DNA of 59,821 nt from an uncultured Adlercreutzia sp. GTDB lineage: Bacteria > Actinomycetota > Coriobacteriia > Coriobacteriales > Eggerthellaceae. The notes beneath the pieces were generated by a model. The model did not search any database. It was not told where the DNA came from and was given only the letters and a program-made list of their open reading frames with translations. Position numbers and translations under genes: made by a program. Every line of letters begins with the position of its first letter. Position 1 is the stretch's first letter. Positions 32,808 to 40,889 of the stretch are shown here, one piece after another. The stretch covers positions 1 to 59,821 of the forward strand of contig NZ_CAUASN010000017.1 of NCBI RefSeq assembly GCF_958431955.1, given 5' to 3'.

Positions 32808-33758
32808 CTAGCTCCAGAAACCCAGGGCGCTCATGAAGGCCAGGTTGAAGCGTTCCGTGGCCATGAGCAAAACCACGCGCAGGCACAGGCCGCCCGCCAG
32901 CGTGCAGGCCGCGCCCAAGCCCACGGCCACGAGGGCCGGCCTGCGCCGGCACACGGCATCCACCGACAGGGGAACGACCAGCCCGAGCACCACCGTGCCG
33001 GCCCAGAACGGGAAGAGCAGCGGCCCGGCCACAAGCGCCTGCGCCGCCTGGGCCACCGCTCCGCCGGCCGCCAGCGAGCTTGCCAGAAAGGCCGCCAGCA
33101 CCGCAGCCTCGATACCCACGAGCACCGCGTCCACCGCCAGAAGCGACTCCACCGCCTCGGGCATCCCCGGCACTGCCTGGCGGAAGAACGCGCAGGCCAG
33201 AAGCGCCGCCAAGCCACACGCGAGCGCCGAGGCGACGAACAGCACGGGCACCCACGGCGTGTGCAGGAACGGCAGCGACGGGTACATGGCCAGAAACACA
33301 CCCGAGTAACCGATCACGAACAGGGCCAAGCCGGTGGCGATGACGCTCGCCGCGAACTCGAGCACCCTCAGCAGCACCCGGCCCGAGGCTCCCTCGCGCC
33401 CCAGATCGTCCTCGTCGTCGCCGGCCAGCGCTCCGGCGGCAAGCGCGAGCACGGCGCACAGGCAGAAGCCCACGATGCTCCAGGCCCCGAGCGAGAGCAG
33501 GCTCGGCGTGGACACGAGGAAAAGGTAGTAGGCGCGGTCCGGCACTCCCAGATCGAGGACGAGGAACAGCGCGCTTGCGGCCACGAGCACCGGTCCCAGC
33601 ACGAGCCCCGCGTCGGTCACGACGCTCACGCGGGCGAACCAGCCGCGGCCCACGGCGGGCCCGACGCGCAGCGCCATATCGACTGCCGACCCGATGAGGA
33701 ACGCGCCGGCTCCCGCTCCGGCGAAAAACAGGTACAGTGCGATGTAGGCGCTTACCAT
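32808..33758 (-). CDS. NrfD/DmsC-like polytopic quinol-interacting subunit
   Basis: 316 residues and about eight membrane helices (starting ALYLFFAGAGAGAFLIGSAVD, then GLVLGPVLVAASALFLVLDLG, LGAWSIVGFCLCAVLA). The sequence YLFFAGAGAGAF followed by LDLG is typical of NrfD-type anchors, which exchange electrons between the membrane quinone pool and a DmsB-like FeS protein. It begins 25 bp after rnr, so it is probably cotranscribed with it. However, the only matching FeS and catalytic subunits are the ones at 27797-31151, beyond gntR and the SPFH gene. Together they would make a three-subunit oxidoreductase. Confidence 0.85.
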   Translation of the reverse strand: MVSAYIALYLFFAGAGAGAFLIGSAVDMALRVGPAVGRGWFARVSVVTDAGLVLGPVLVAASALFLVLDLGVPDRAYYLFLVSTPSLLSLGAWSIVGFCLCAVLALAAGALAGDDEDDLGREGASGRVLLRVLEFAASVIATGLALFVIGYSGVFLAMYPSLPFLHTPWVPVLFVASALACGLAALLACAFFRQAVPGMPEAVESLLAVDAVLVGIEAAVLAAFLASSLAAGGAVAQAAQALVAGPLLFPFWAGTVVLGLVVPLSVDAVCRRRPALVAVGLGAACTLAGGLCLRVVLLMATERFNLAFMSALGFWS

Positions 33759-33783
33759 TCCCCTCCCCCTTATCCCCTCTTCC

Positions 33784-35793
33784 CTACCGGCTGCCGGCCA
33801 GGGCGAACTCGAGGGCCGCGGTGGGCACATCGGCGCTCTTCAGCACCACGGCCACGCGCTGGCCCAGGCGGAAGACGCGGCCGGTTTCCTCGCCCGTGAG
33901 CGTGTAGCGCACCGGGTCGAAGGCGAAGTACTCCTCGCCCAAGGCCCGCACGGGCAGAATGCCCTCGGCGGTGCAGTCGAGGCGCACGTAGAGCCCGTAG
34001 ACTGCCACCCCGCTCACCACGGCGGAGAAGGCCTGGCCCACAAAGGCGCTCAGGTACTCCACCATCTTCAGCTCCTGGGACTGGCGCGCCGCCGTGTCGG
34101 CCACGCGCTCCATGTCGCTTGCGTGCTCGGCGATCCAGGGCAGGGCCGCCACCTCCTGGTCGAACTTCTCGGGGCGGCGGGTGAGCGCCGCGCGCAGCAT
34201 GCGATGCACCACGAGGTCGGGGTAGCGCCGGATGGGGCTCGTGAAATGGCAGTACACCTCGCTCGCCAGCCCGTAGTGCCCGAGGTTCTCGGGCCGGTAG
34301 ACGGCCCGCTTCATGGCCCGCAGAAGCAGCGAGCTCACCAGCTCCCCCTCGCTGCGGTCGGCGGAAGCGGCGAGGATCTCCTGGATAGTGCGGGCGTCGC
34401 CCGCCACCAGGCGCGCCTCCATGGGGCGCGTGAACCACGGGAACTCCTGGAACACGGGGATGAGCGAGCCGAGCGCGTCGGCGGCGGGCGGCTCGTGCAC
34501 GCGGAACAGGCAGGGGAAGCCGCGGGCCTCCAAAAAGCCCGCCACGGCCTCGTTGGCCAAGATCATGGCCTCCTCCACGAGGCGCGTGGCGTCGGTCTTG
34601 CGGCGCAGCACGATGTCCACCGGCCGCCCTTCCCCGTCGAGGGCCACCTTGGCCTCGGTAGTGGAAAAGTCGATGCCGCCGGCGCGGGCGCGGGCCGCCT
34701 CGCGCAGGCCGGCGAGCCGCGAGCACTGCACGAGGCGCCAGGCGAGGTCCCCTCCGACGGCGATGGCCTCCTTGTAGTCCACGAGGATGGCGTCGGCCTC
34801 GCCGTAGGAAAGCCGCGCGTCCGAGCGGATGAGCGCCGGGTAGAAGTCGGCCCGCACGAACTCGCCGTCGTCGTTCAGGTACAAATCGGCCGTCATGGAG
34901 CGGCGCACCTCGCCCGGCTTCAGCGAGCACAGCTCGTCGGAGAGCGCGGGCGGCAGCATGGGAATCACCCGATCGGCCAGATAGACGCTCGTGGCGCGCC
35001 GGCGCGCGTCCAAGTCCACCGACGAGTTCCACGGCACGTAGTGGGACACGTCCGCGATGTGCACCCCGAGCCGCCACAGGCGCTCCTCTTCCAAGTAGTC
35101 CAGCGACAGCGCGTCGTCGAAGTCCTTGGCGTCGGCCGGGTCGATGGTGAACACGAAGCGCCCCGTCAGGTCGCGGTATCCCGCGGAAAGGGCGCCCTCC
35201 GCGTCCAGCACGGCCGCGGCGGCCTCGGCGAGCGCGCCTTCCGAGAAGACCGTCTCCAGCTTATGACGCGCCACGATGAGGTCCACCCCCACGCGCACGT
35301 CGTCAGCCTCCTCGGCGATGACCTCTTCGATATGCCCCGTGGCCGCGCTCTTGCGGGTGGGGAACTGGGCGATGCGCACGCGCACGAGCGCCCCGTCGGG
35401 CACATCCGGGTAGTCGGCGCGCAGGGTGAACACGTCGTAGGGAATGCGCGGGTCGGCGGGCACCACCACGCCGAAGGGCTCAGCCACCTCGTAGCGGCCC
35501 ACCACCGTGTCGTGGGCCCGGTCGATCACCCGCAGCACGCGGGCCGCCGGAAGCCCGGAGGCATCACCCGCCGCCGCGCCGTCGGCCGCCCGGCCGCCCT
35601 TGCCCGCGCCCTTGCGCGCGGTCGGCGCCACTTCCACCAAGTCGCCGTCGAAGGCACCGGCCATGGCGCTTGGCGGAACGAAGTACTCGCCCTCGGCCGT
35701 GGCCACGAACCCGTAGCCCTCGGCCCGTGAGACGAGCACGCCGGTGGGGTTCGCCTTCGCGCGCCGGCGCGTATGCCGCTGGTTGCGCCCCAC
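33784..35793 (-). CDS. rnr: RNase R family exoribonuclease
   Basis: 669 residues, shorter than E. coli RNase R (813). It is a 3'-5' exoribonuclease that degrades structured RNA and helps in rRNA/tmRNA quality control. Domains in order: a cold-shock domain right at the N terminus (GVLVSRAEGYGFVATAEGEYFVPP), a second CSD, the RNB catalytic domain with IDPADAKDFDDALSL (metal-binding Asp residues), GVHIADVSHYV and FTSPIRRYPDLVVHR, and a C-terminal S1 domain (GVAVYGLYVRLDCTAEGILPV). It lacks the N-terminal winged-helix and the Lys-rich C-terminal tail. It starts 3 bp after the S41 gene. Confidence 0.93.
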   Translation of the reverse strand: MGRNQRHTRRRAKANPTGVLVSRAEGYGFVATAEGEYFVPPSAMAGAFDGDLVEVAPTARKGAGKGGRAADGAAAGDASGLPAARVLRVIDRAHDTVVGRYEVAEPFGVVVPADPRIPYDVFTLRADYPDVPDGALVRVRIAQFPTRKSAATGHIEEVIAEEADDVRVGVDLIVARHKLETVFSEGALAEAAAAVLDAEGALSAGYRDLTGRFVFTIDPADAKDFDDALSLDYLEEERLWRLGVHIADVSHYVPWNSSVDLDARRRATSVYLADRVIPMLPPALSDELCSLKPGEVRRSMTADLYLNDDGEFVRADFYPALIRSDARLSYGEADAILVDYKEAIAVGGDLAWRLVQCSRLAGLREAARARAGGIDFSTTEAKVALDGEGRPVDIVLRRKTDATRLVEEAMILANEAVAGFLEARGFPCLFRVHEPPAADALGSLIPVFQEFPWFTRPMEARLVAGDARTIQEILAASADRSEGELVSSLLLRAMKRAVYRPENLGHYGLASEVYCHFTSPIRRYPDLVVHRMLRAALTRRPEKFDQEVAALPWIAEHASDMERVADTAARQSQELKMVEYLSAFVGQAFSAVVSGVAVYGLYVRLDCTAEGILPVRALGEEYFAFDPVRYTLTGEETGRVFRLGQRVAVVLKSADVPTAALEFALAGSR

Positions 35794-35796
35794 GGC

Positions 35797-37107
35797 CTAC
35801 ACCGCCGGGGCGAGGCTGCGGGCGGTGTCCACGGCCACGAGCATCTGGGTGTCCTCGCCCTCGGTGCTGCCGTTGGCCACCTCCACCTGGGGCACGACGC
35901 CCACCCCGTCGATGGGCTGGCCCTGGGGCGAGAGATAGTAGGCCGCCGTGTAGCGCACCGCCCCGCCGAAGTCGAGCTCGCGCACCACCTGCACCGAGCC
36001 CTTCCCGAGGGAGGTCTCCCCCACCACCTGGGCGCGCTGGTTGTCCTGCAGGGAAGCGGCCAGCACCTCGGCGGCGGCGGCGGTGTACCGGTTCACGAGC
36101 ACCACCACGGGCGCCTCGGTGGCCACCTTGCTGCCCGAGGGCACGCTCTTCGGCGTGATGCCGTCGTTGGTCTGGATCTGCACGAGCACGCCCGAGGGCA
36201 CGAACAGCGCCGCCACGTCCACCGCCTGGGTGAGATACCCCCCGGCGTTGTCCCGCAGATCGAGCACGAAGGAGGTGGCTCCCTGGGCCGTGAGCCCCTC
36301 CACCGCCTGGCACACCAGGTCGGAGGCGTTCTGGGTCACCTGGCGCATCTTCACCACGCCCACGCTTCCCATAAGCTCCGTGGACAGGTTCGCCTCCTCG
36401 TACACCTTGCACTCGAGGGTGGTGGAGAACTCGTCGCCGGTCTGGGCGTCGATGGAGGAGGGGCGCATCCAGGTGACCGAGACGCTCTCCCCCTCGTGCT
36501 GCGACAGCGCGTTCACCACCTCGGTCATCGACCACGCCGAAGTGTCCTCGCCTGCGATGGCCTCGATGAAGTCGCCCTGCTGCACGCCCTTGGCCTCGGC
36601 CTCGGAGCCCTCGAAGACGCCGGACACGTAGGCGCGGCCGTTGTAGTCGGCGAAGGTGACGCCGATGCCGGCGTAGCTGCGGCTCGTCGATTCCTTGATG
36701 TAGTTGTTGTACAGGTCGGGGTTGTAGTAGGCGGCGTAGGCGTCCCCGGTGGCCTTCATGAGATCGGCCAGTATGGAGTAGGTGGCCTCGGTCACGTCGG
36801 CCTTGTCCAGGCTGTAGGTGGCCAGGATGTCCTCCACGTCGGCCACGCGCGCGCTCACCGAGTCGTAGGTGTCGGGCGTGGACATCTGGGCGAGGGAGGC
36901 GGCCTCCTCCTCGGACACGGGGATGCCCCACTGGTCCATGAGCGCCGTCTGGCTGCGCAGCACGAAGCCGGCGCAGAAGGCCACCGCCACGAGGATGACG
37001 GTAACGAACAAGCGGAACATCAGGTGGTTCGTCGCGCGCTCCATGCGCTGCTCGCCGCGGAAGCGGGCGCTGTGGGCGATGGGGCGGCCGTTGTCTTCTC
37101 GGGCCAT
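35797..37107 (-). CDS. S41 C-terminal processing peptidase family protein lacking the catalytic serine
   Basis: 436 residues. One membrane anchor (about 31-50) precedes an extracytoplasmic S41 protein: AGIGVTFADYNGRAYV and GVQQGDFIEAI form a PDZ domain (about 145-215), and LDLRDNAGGYLTQAVD and LGKGSVQVVREL the protease core. The nucleophile motif, normally G-[ST]-A-S-A-S-E, reads YTAAAAE (341-347), placing Ala344 at the serine position. The Lys369 and Gln373 partners are retained with the usual 25- and 29-residue spacing. It may be a pseudoprotease. Position after ftsEX fits a role in cell-envelope or division control. The gene lies 102 bp downstream of ftsX. Confidence 0.9.
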   Translation of the reverse strand: MAREDNGRPIAHSARFRGEQRMERATNHLMFRLFVTVILVAVAFCAGFVLRSQTALMDQWGIPVSEEEAASLAQMSTPDTYDSVSARVADVEDILATYSLDKADVTEATYSILADLMKATGDAYAAYYNPDLYNNYIKESTSRSYAGIGVTFADYNGRAYVSGVFEGSEAEAKGVQQGDFIEAIAGEDTSAWSMTEVVNALSQHEGESVSVTWMRPSSIDAQTGDEFSTTLECKVYEEANLSTELMGSVGVVKMRQVTQNASDLVCQAVEGLTAQGATSFVLDLRDNAGGYLTQAVDVAALFVPSGVLVQIQTNDGITPKSVPSGSKVATEAPVVVLVNRYTAAAAEVLAASLQDNQRAQVVGETSLGKGSVQVVRELDFGGAVRYTAAYYLSPQGQPIDGVGVVPQVEVANGSTEGEDTQMLVAVDTARSLAPAV

Positions 37108-37209
37108 CGGGGATACCTCCTCAAACCGAAGCGCGACCCTGCGGGCACACCGGCAGGGTCGCGCGAGTTCACCGTTGTCGGACGCGGGGCCTTCCCGGCC
37201 GCCGCGCGG

Positions 37210-38124
37210 CTACACCTTCAGGTAGCGCCTCATGGCGAGGGCGGAGCCGATCAGGCCGATCACCAGGCCCGCCGCCACCAGCACGATGTAGATCATCGCG
37301 TAGGTCTGGCCGCTCACGTCCAGCGAGAGGAACGACAGCGCGCTCTGCAGCTTCGGCACGGCGTAGACGCGCAGAAGCTGGAGCACGCCCACGGCCAGAA
37401 GCGAGCCGATGAGCGCGTGCAGGGCGCCTTCCATGAGGAAGGGCCCGCGGATGAAGCCGTTCGACGCGCCCACCAGGCGCATGATGGCGATCTCCTTGCG
37501 CCGCGCCATGATGGCCAGGCGGATGGTGTTGTTGATGAACACGAGCGCGATGAACACGAGCAGCAGCACCAAGGCCACGCCCAGGTAGCGCACGTACTTG
37601 GTCACCGAGAACAGGCGGTCGACGGTCTTCTGGCCGTACTTCAGCGAGTCGGCCGGGTCGTCCGGGTTGTCGCAGATGGAGCGGAAGGTCTCGTTGGCCT
37701 CGATGGCGCCGGCGATCTCGTCCACCTTCTGCGGGTCGGACAGGCTCACGTCGATGGAGGCCGGCAGCGGGTTCGTGCCGTCGAGCTGCTCGATGATCTC
37801 GGGGTTGGTGGTCATGGAGTTCTTGAAGTTCTCCAGCGCCTGGTCCTTGGTGGTGAACCCGACGCTCTCCACGCCGCCCATGCCCTTGATGGTGGCCATG
37901 ACCTCGTCGATGGACTCCTGCGGGGCGTCGTCGGCGATGTAGGCGGTGATGGACACCTCGTCCTCGATGGAGGACACGAGGTGCTCCACGATGGTGCCGC
38001 CCACCAAAAACACGCCGATGATGAGCAGCGACAGGAAGATGGTGATGATGGAGCCCAGGGTGGTGGAGAGGTTCCGCGCGAAGCCCTGGAGCGATTCCTT
38101 GAAGAAGTAGAACAGACTAGACAT
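37210..38124 (-). CDS. ftsX: Cell division protein FtsX
   Basis: 304 residues. FtsX is the four-helix membrane partner of FtsE; in Gram-positive bacteria the pair activates peptidoglycan hydrolases at division sites. Sequence: N-terminal FFKESLQGFARNLSTTLGSI, first helix about 20-45, an extracellular domain (about 50-170) with the typical CDNPDDPADSLKYG region, then FtsX core KEIAIMRLVGASNGFIRGPFL and three more helices. The start overlaps the ftsE stop by 8 bp. Confidence 0.95.
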   Translation of the reverse strand: MSSLFYFFKESLQGFARNLSTTLGSIITIFLSLLIIGVFLVGGTIVEHLVSSIEDEVSITAYIADDAPQESIDEVMATIKGMGGVESVGFTTKDQALENFKNSMTTNPEIIEQLDGTNPLPASIDVSLSDPQKVDEIAGAIEANETFRSICDNPDDPADSLKYGQKTVDRLFSVTKYVRYLGVALVLLLVFIALVFINNTIRLAIMARRKEIAIMRLVGASNGFIRGPFLMEGALHALIGSLLAVGVLQLLRVYAVPKLQSALSFLSLDVSGQTYAMIYIVLVAAGLVIGLIGSALAMRRYLKV

Positions 38125-39004
38125 CGAAGCCGTACACCCCCCGGTCCTGGTCGCGCGTGAGGTGGCCGCGGTCGAGCGCGATCACGCGGCGCCGCATGTT
38201 GTCCACCATCTCGCGGTCGTGGGTGGCCACGAGCACCGTGGTGCCCGTGCGGTTGATGCGCTCGAGCAGGTCCATGATGCCGCGGGAGGTCTGGGGATCC
38301 AGGTTTCCCGTGGGCTCGTCGCAGATGAGCAGCGGCGGCCGGTTCACGATGGCGCGCGCGATGGACACGCGCTGCTGCTGGCCGCCGGAGAGCTGGTCGG
38401 GATAGCTGTTCAGCTTGTCCGACAGGCCCACCAGGCGCAGCACCTCGGGGACCTGGGTCTTGATGACGTGGCGGCTCTTCCCGATTACCTCGAGCGCGAA
38501 GGCCACGTTCTCGAACACGGTCTTGTTCGGCAGGAGCTTGAAGTCCTGGAACACGCAGCCGATGTTGCGGCGCAGGTAGGGCACGCGCCAGTTGCGCATG
38601 GTGGTCAGATCCTCGTCAGCCACGTAGATCTTGCCCGAGGTGGGCTTGATCTCGCGGGTGAGGAGGCGGATGAAGGTGGACTTGCCGCTTCCGGAATGGC
38701 CCACGAGGAAGATGAACTCCCCGGCGAAGATCTGCAGGGTGATGTCGTGCAGCGCCGGCTTGTTGGGCTGGGCCGGATAGGTTTTCGTCACATGGTCGAA
38801 GGTGATGACCGGGGCCCCCATGGGGCCGGACATCTCGTCCACTTCCAGCATGGGAAGGGATTGAGACAACTGCGAGGTCATCGACGCCTTGGGATTGCCG
38901 GTCGGGCGAATGGCGCCCGCGCGCACGCGGGGATTGCCCTGGCCGGAGACTCCGGCATGACGGCCCGTGCGGCCAGGACTCGCCTGGTTCCGTTCGTTCG
39001 CCAC
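38117..39004 (-). CDS. ftsE: Cell division ATP-binding protein FtsE with N-terminal extension
   Basis: 295 residues; typical FtsE is about 225-230. The ATPase part (from about residue 65) is canonical: VGHSGSGKSTFIRLL, FQDFKLLPNKTVFENVAFAL, QLSGGQQQRVSIARAIVNRP, LLICDEPTGNLDP, VATHDREMV. The extra N-terminal about 60 residues are low-complexity (Arg, Gly, Asn, Ser, Pro), with no domain. The GTG start has GGAGCAAGCT upstream; an internal ATG (MTSQLSQSLPMLEV) could give a shorter protein. Together with ftsX it forms the FtsEX pair. Confidence 0.93.
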   Translation of the reverse strand: MANERNQASPGRTGRHAGVSGQGNPRVRAGAIRPTGNPKASMTSQLSQSLPMLEVDEMSGPMGAPVITFDHVTKTYPAQPNKPALHDITLQIFAGEFIFLVGHSGSGKSTFIRLLTREIKPTSGKIYVADEDLTTMRNWRVPYLRRNIGCVFQDFKLLPNKTVFENVAFALEVIGKSRHVIKTQVPEVLRLVGLSDKLNSYPDQLSGGQQQRVSIARAIVNRPPLLICDEPTGNLDPQTSRGIMDLLERINRTGTTVLVATHDREMVDNMRRRVIALDRGHLTRDQDRGVYGFDV

Positions 39005-39047
39005 AGCTTGCTCCGTTCAGGTTGATAGGTACTGAGACTGAATAATT

Positions 39048-40025
39048 TTAGCAGAGCCCCGCCCGCGACCGTGCCACCTCCACAGCTTCAACAATGGAGG
39101 CCGCGTCCAGGCCGAAGTAGGAAAGCAGCTCGTCGAACTCGCCGGACTTGCCGAAGCGGTCGCGCACGCCCACGAGCTGGACGGGCACCGGACACGTCGC
39201 GCAGGCTAGCTCGCAGACCGCCGAGCCGAGGCCGCCGTGCACCGAGTGCTCCTCGGCCACCACCGCGCAGCCGGTCTTGGCCAGGGAGGCGCCGATGGTG
39301 GCCGCATCGAGCGGCTTCACCGAGAAGGCGTCGATGACCTCGGCCGACACGCCGCGCTCGGCGAGCATGTCGGCCGCGAGGAGCGCCTCGCGGATCTCCA
39401 CGCCGTTGGCCACGATGGTCACGTCGGTTCCCTCGCGCAGCACGTAGGCGGCGCCGATCTGAAGCTCCACGTCGTCGTCGTAGACGCAGGGTACCGCCGC
39501 GCGGCCCATGCGCACGTACACCGGGCCCTCGGTGGCGGCCGCCAGCTTCAGGGCGGCGCGGGCCGCGGCGAAGTCGGCGGGCACGAGCACGCGCATGCCG
39601 GGCAGCCCCCGCATGAGGGCCACGTCCTCGAGCATCTGGTGGGAGCCGCCGTCGGGCCCCACCGAGATGCCCGCATGGGTGGGGGCGATCTTCACGTTCA
39701 GGTTGGAGTAGCACACCGTGTTGCGGATCTGGTCGTAGGCGCGCCCCGTGCCGAACACGGCGAAGGAGCCGGTGAAGGCGATGTTGCCGGCCAGCGAGAG
39801 CCCGGCGGCCACGTCCACCATGTTCTGCTCGGCGATACCGCAGTTGAACAGGCGGTCGGCGTACCCGGCGTCGGCGAGCTTCTTGGTGGTGGTCGAGCCG
39901 GTCAGGTCGGCATCGACGGCCACCACGGGCACACCGGCGCCGGCGAGCTCGGCCAAGGTGGCGCCGAAGGCGGCGCGGGTGGCCTTCTTCTGGGCAGCGG
40001 CCTCAGCAGTTGCGAGTTTCACCAT
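39048..40025 (-). CDS. Transketolase, C-terminal subunit
   Basis: 325 residues: the pyrimidine-binding and C-terminal domains of transketolase (split type). Family sequence: NCGIAEQNMVDVAAGLSLAG, SFAVFGTGRAYDQIRNTVCY, PTHAGISVGPDGGSHQMLED, MRVLVPADFAAARAA and the C-terminal HSVHGGLGSAV. The conserved Glu in GIAEQ activates thiamine diphosphate. It lies 13 bp after the N-terminal-subunit gene; the two together equal one standard transketolase, moving two-carbon units in the pentose phosphate pathway. Confidence 0.95.
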   Translation of the reverse strand: MVKLATAEAAAQKKATRAAFGATLAELAGAGVPVVAVDADLTGSTTTKKLADAGYADRLFNCGIAEQNMVDVAAGLSLAGNIAFTGSFAVFGTGRAYDQIRNTVCYSNLNVKIAPTHAGISVGPDGGSHQMLEDVALMRGLPGMRVLVPADFAAARAALKLAAATEGPVYVRMGRAAVPCVYDDDVELQIGAAYVLREGTDVTIVANGVEIREALLAADMLAERGVSAEVIDAFSVKPLDAATIGASLAKTGCAVVAEEHSVHGGLGSAVCELACATCPVPVQLVGVRDRFGKSGEFDELLSYFGLDAASIVEAVEVARSRAGLC

Positions 40026-40038
40026 GATATGCGACCTC

Positions 40039-40872
40039 CTAGGCGACGCGGGCGGACAGCTCCGCCAGGGCGGTTTCCAATTCCTCGGGCTTGGGGGCCT
40101 TGCCGTGCCAGCCGGCCTGGTTCTCCATGAAGGAGACCCCCTTGCCCTTCACCGTCTTGGCGATGACGGCCACCGGCGCGGCCTCGTCAGTCGCCTCGGC
40201 CTTCAGCGCGGAGAGCGTGCTCACGAGCGCAGGCAGGTCGTGGCCGTCCACGCGCACCACGTTCCAGCCGAAGGCGGCGAACTTCTCGCCCAAATCCCCC
40301 GGGTCGCACACGTCGTGGATGCAGCCGTCGATCTGCAGCTCGTTGTTGTCGATGATGGCGATGAGGCGTCCCAGCTTCTGGTGGGCGGCGAACATGGCCG
40401 CCTCCCACACCTGGCCCTCCTCGCACTCGCCGTCGCCGAGCACGGTGAACACGCAGCCGCCCTCGCCGGAAAGGCGCAGGCCCGCCGCGAGGCCCGCCGC
40501 CACGGAGAGCCCCTGGCCGAGCGAGCCGGTGGACACCTCCACGCCCGGCAGCAGGTTGGAGTCGGGATGGCCCTGCAGGCGCGTGCCCAGCTTGCGCAGG
40601 GTGTGGATCTCGTCCACGGGGAAATAGCCCGCGTGGGCGAGCGTGGCGTAGAGCGCCGGGGCCGCATGGCCCTTGGCCAGGATGAAGCGGTCGCGGCCGG
40701 CCTTCTTGGGGTCGGCGGCGTCGTAGTCCATCACGCCGCCGAAGTACAGCGCCGTGAGGATGTCGGTACACGAGAGCGACCCGCCCGGGTGCCCGCTGCC
40801 CGCCTCCGTGATCATGGTCAGAATATCCCTGCGGATGTCGGTGGCCTTCCCCACCAGCTGCGCCGTATCCAT
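40039..40872 (-). CDS. Transketolase, N-terminal subunit
   Basis: 277 residues: the thiamine-diphosphate/Mg-binding half of split transketolase. Motifs: GHPGGSLSCTDILTALYFGG, RDRFILAKGHAAPALYATLA, STGSLGQGLSVAAGLA, and the Mg-ThDP motif GDGECEEGQVWEAAMFAAHQ with NNELQIDG. An ATG at 40872 behind AAAGGGTG is chosen. It starts in the 3' end of prfB (18 bp overlap), so the genes are closely coupled. Confidence 0.95.
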   Translation of the reverse strand: MDTAQLVGKATDIRRDILTMITEAGSGHPGGSLSCTDILTALYFGGVMDYDAADPKKAGRDRFILAKGHAAPALYATLAHAGYFPVDEIHTLRKLGTRLQGHPDSNLLPGVEVSTGSLGQGLSVAAGLAAGLRLSGEGGCVFTVLGDGECEEGQVWEAAMFAAHQKLGRLIAIIDNNELQIDGCIHDVCDPGDLGEKFAAFGWNVVRVDGHDLPALVSTLSALKAEATDEAAPVAVIAKTVKGKGVSFMENQAGWHGKAPKPEELETALAELSARVA

Positions 40873-40889
40873 GAGGCACCCTTTCTGAG

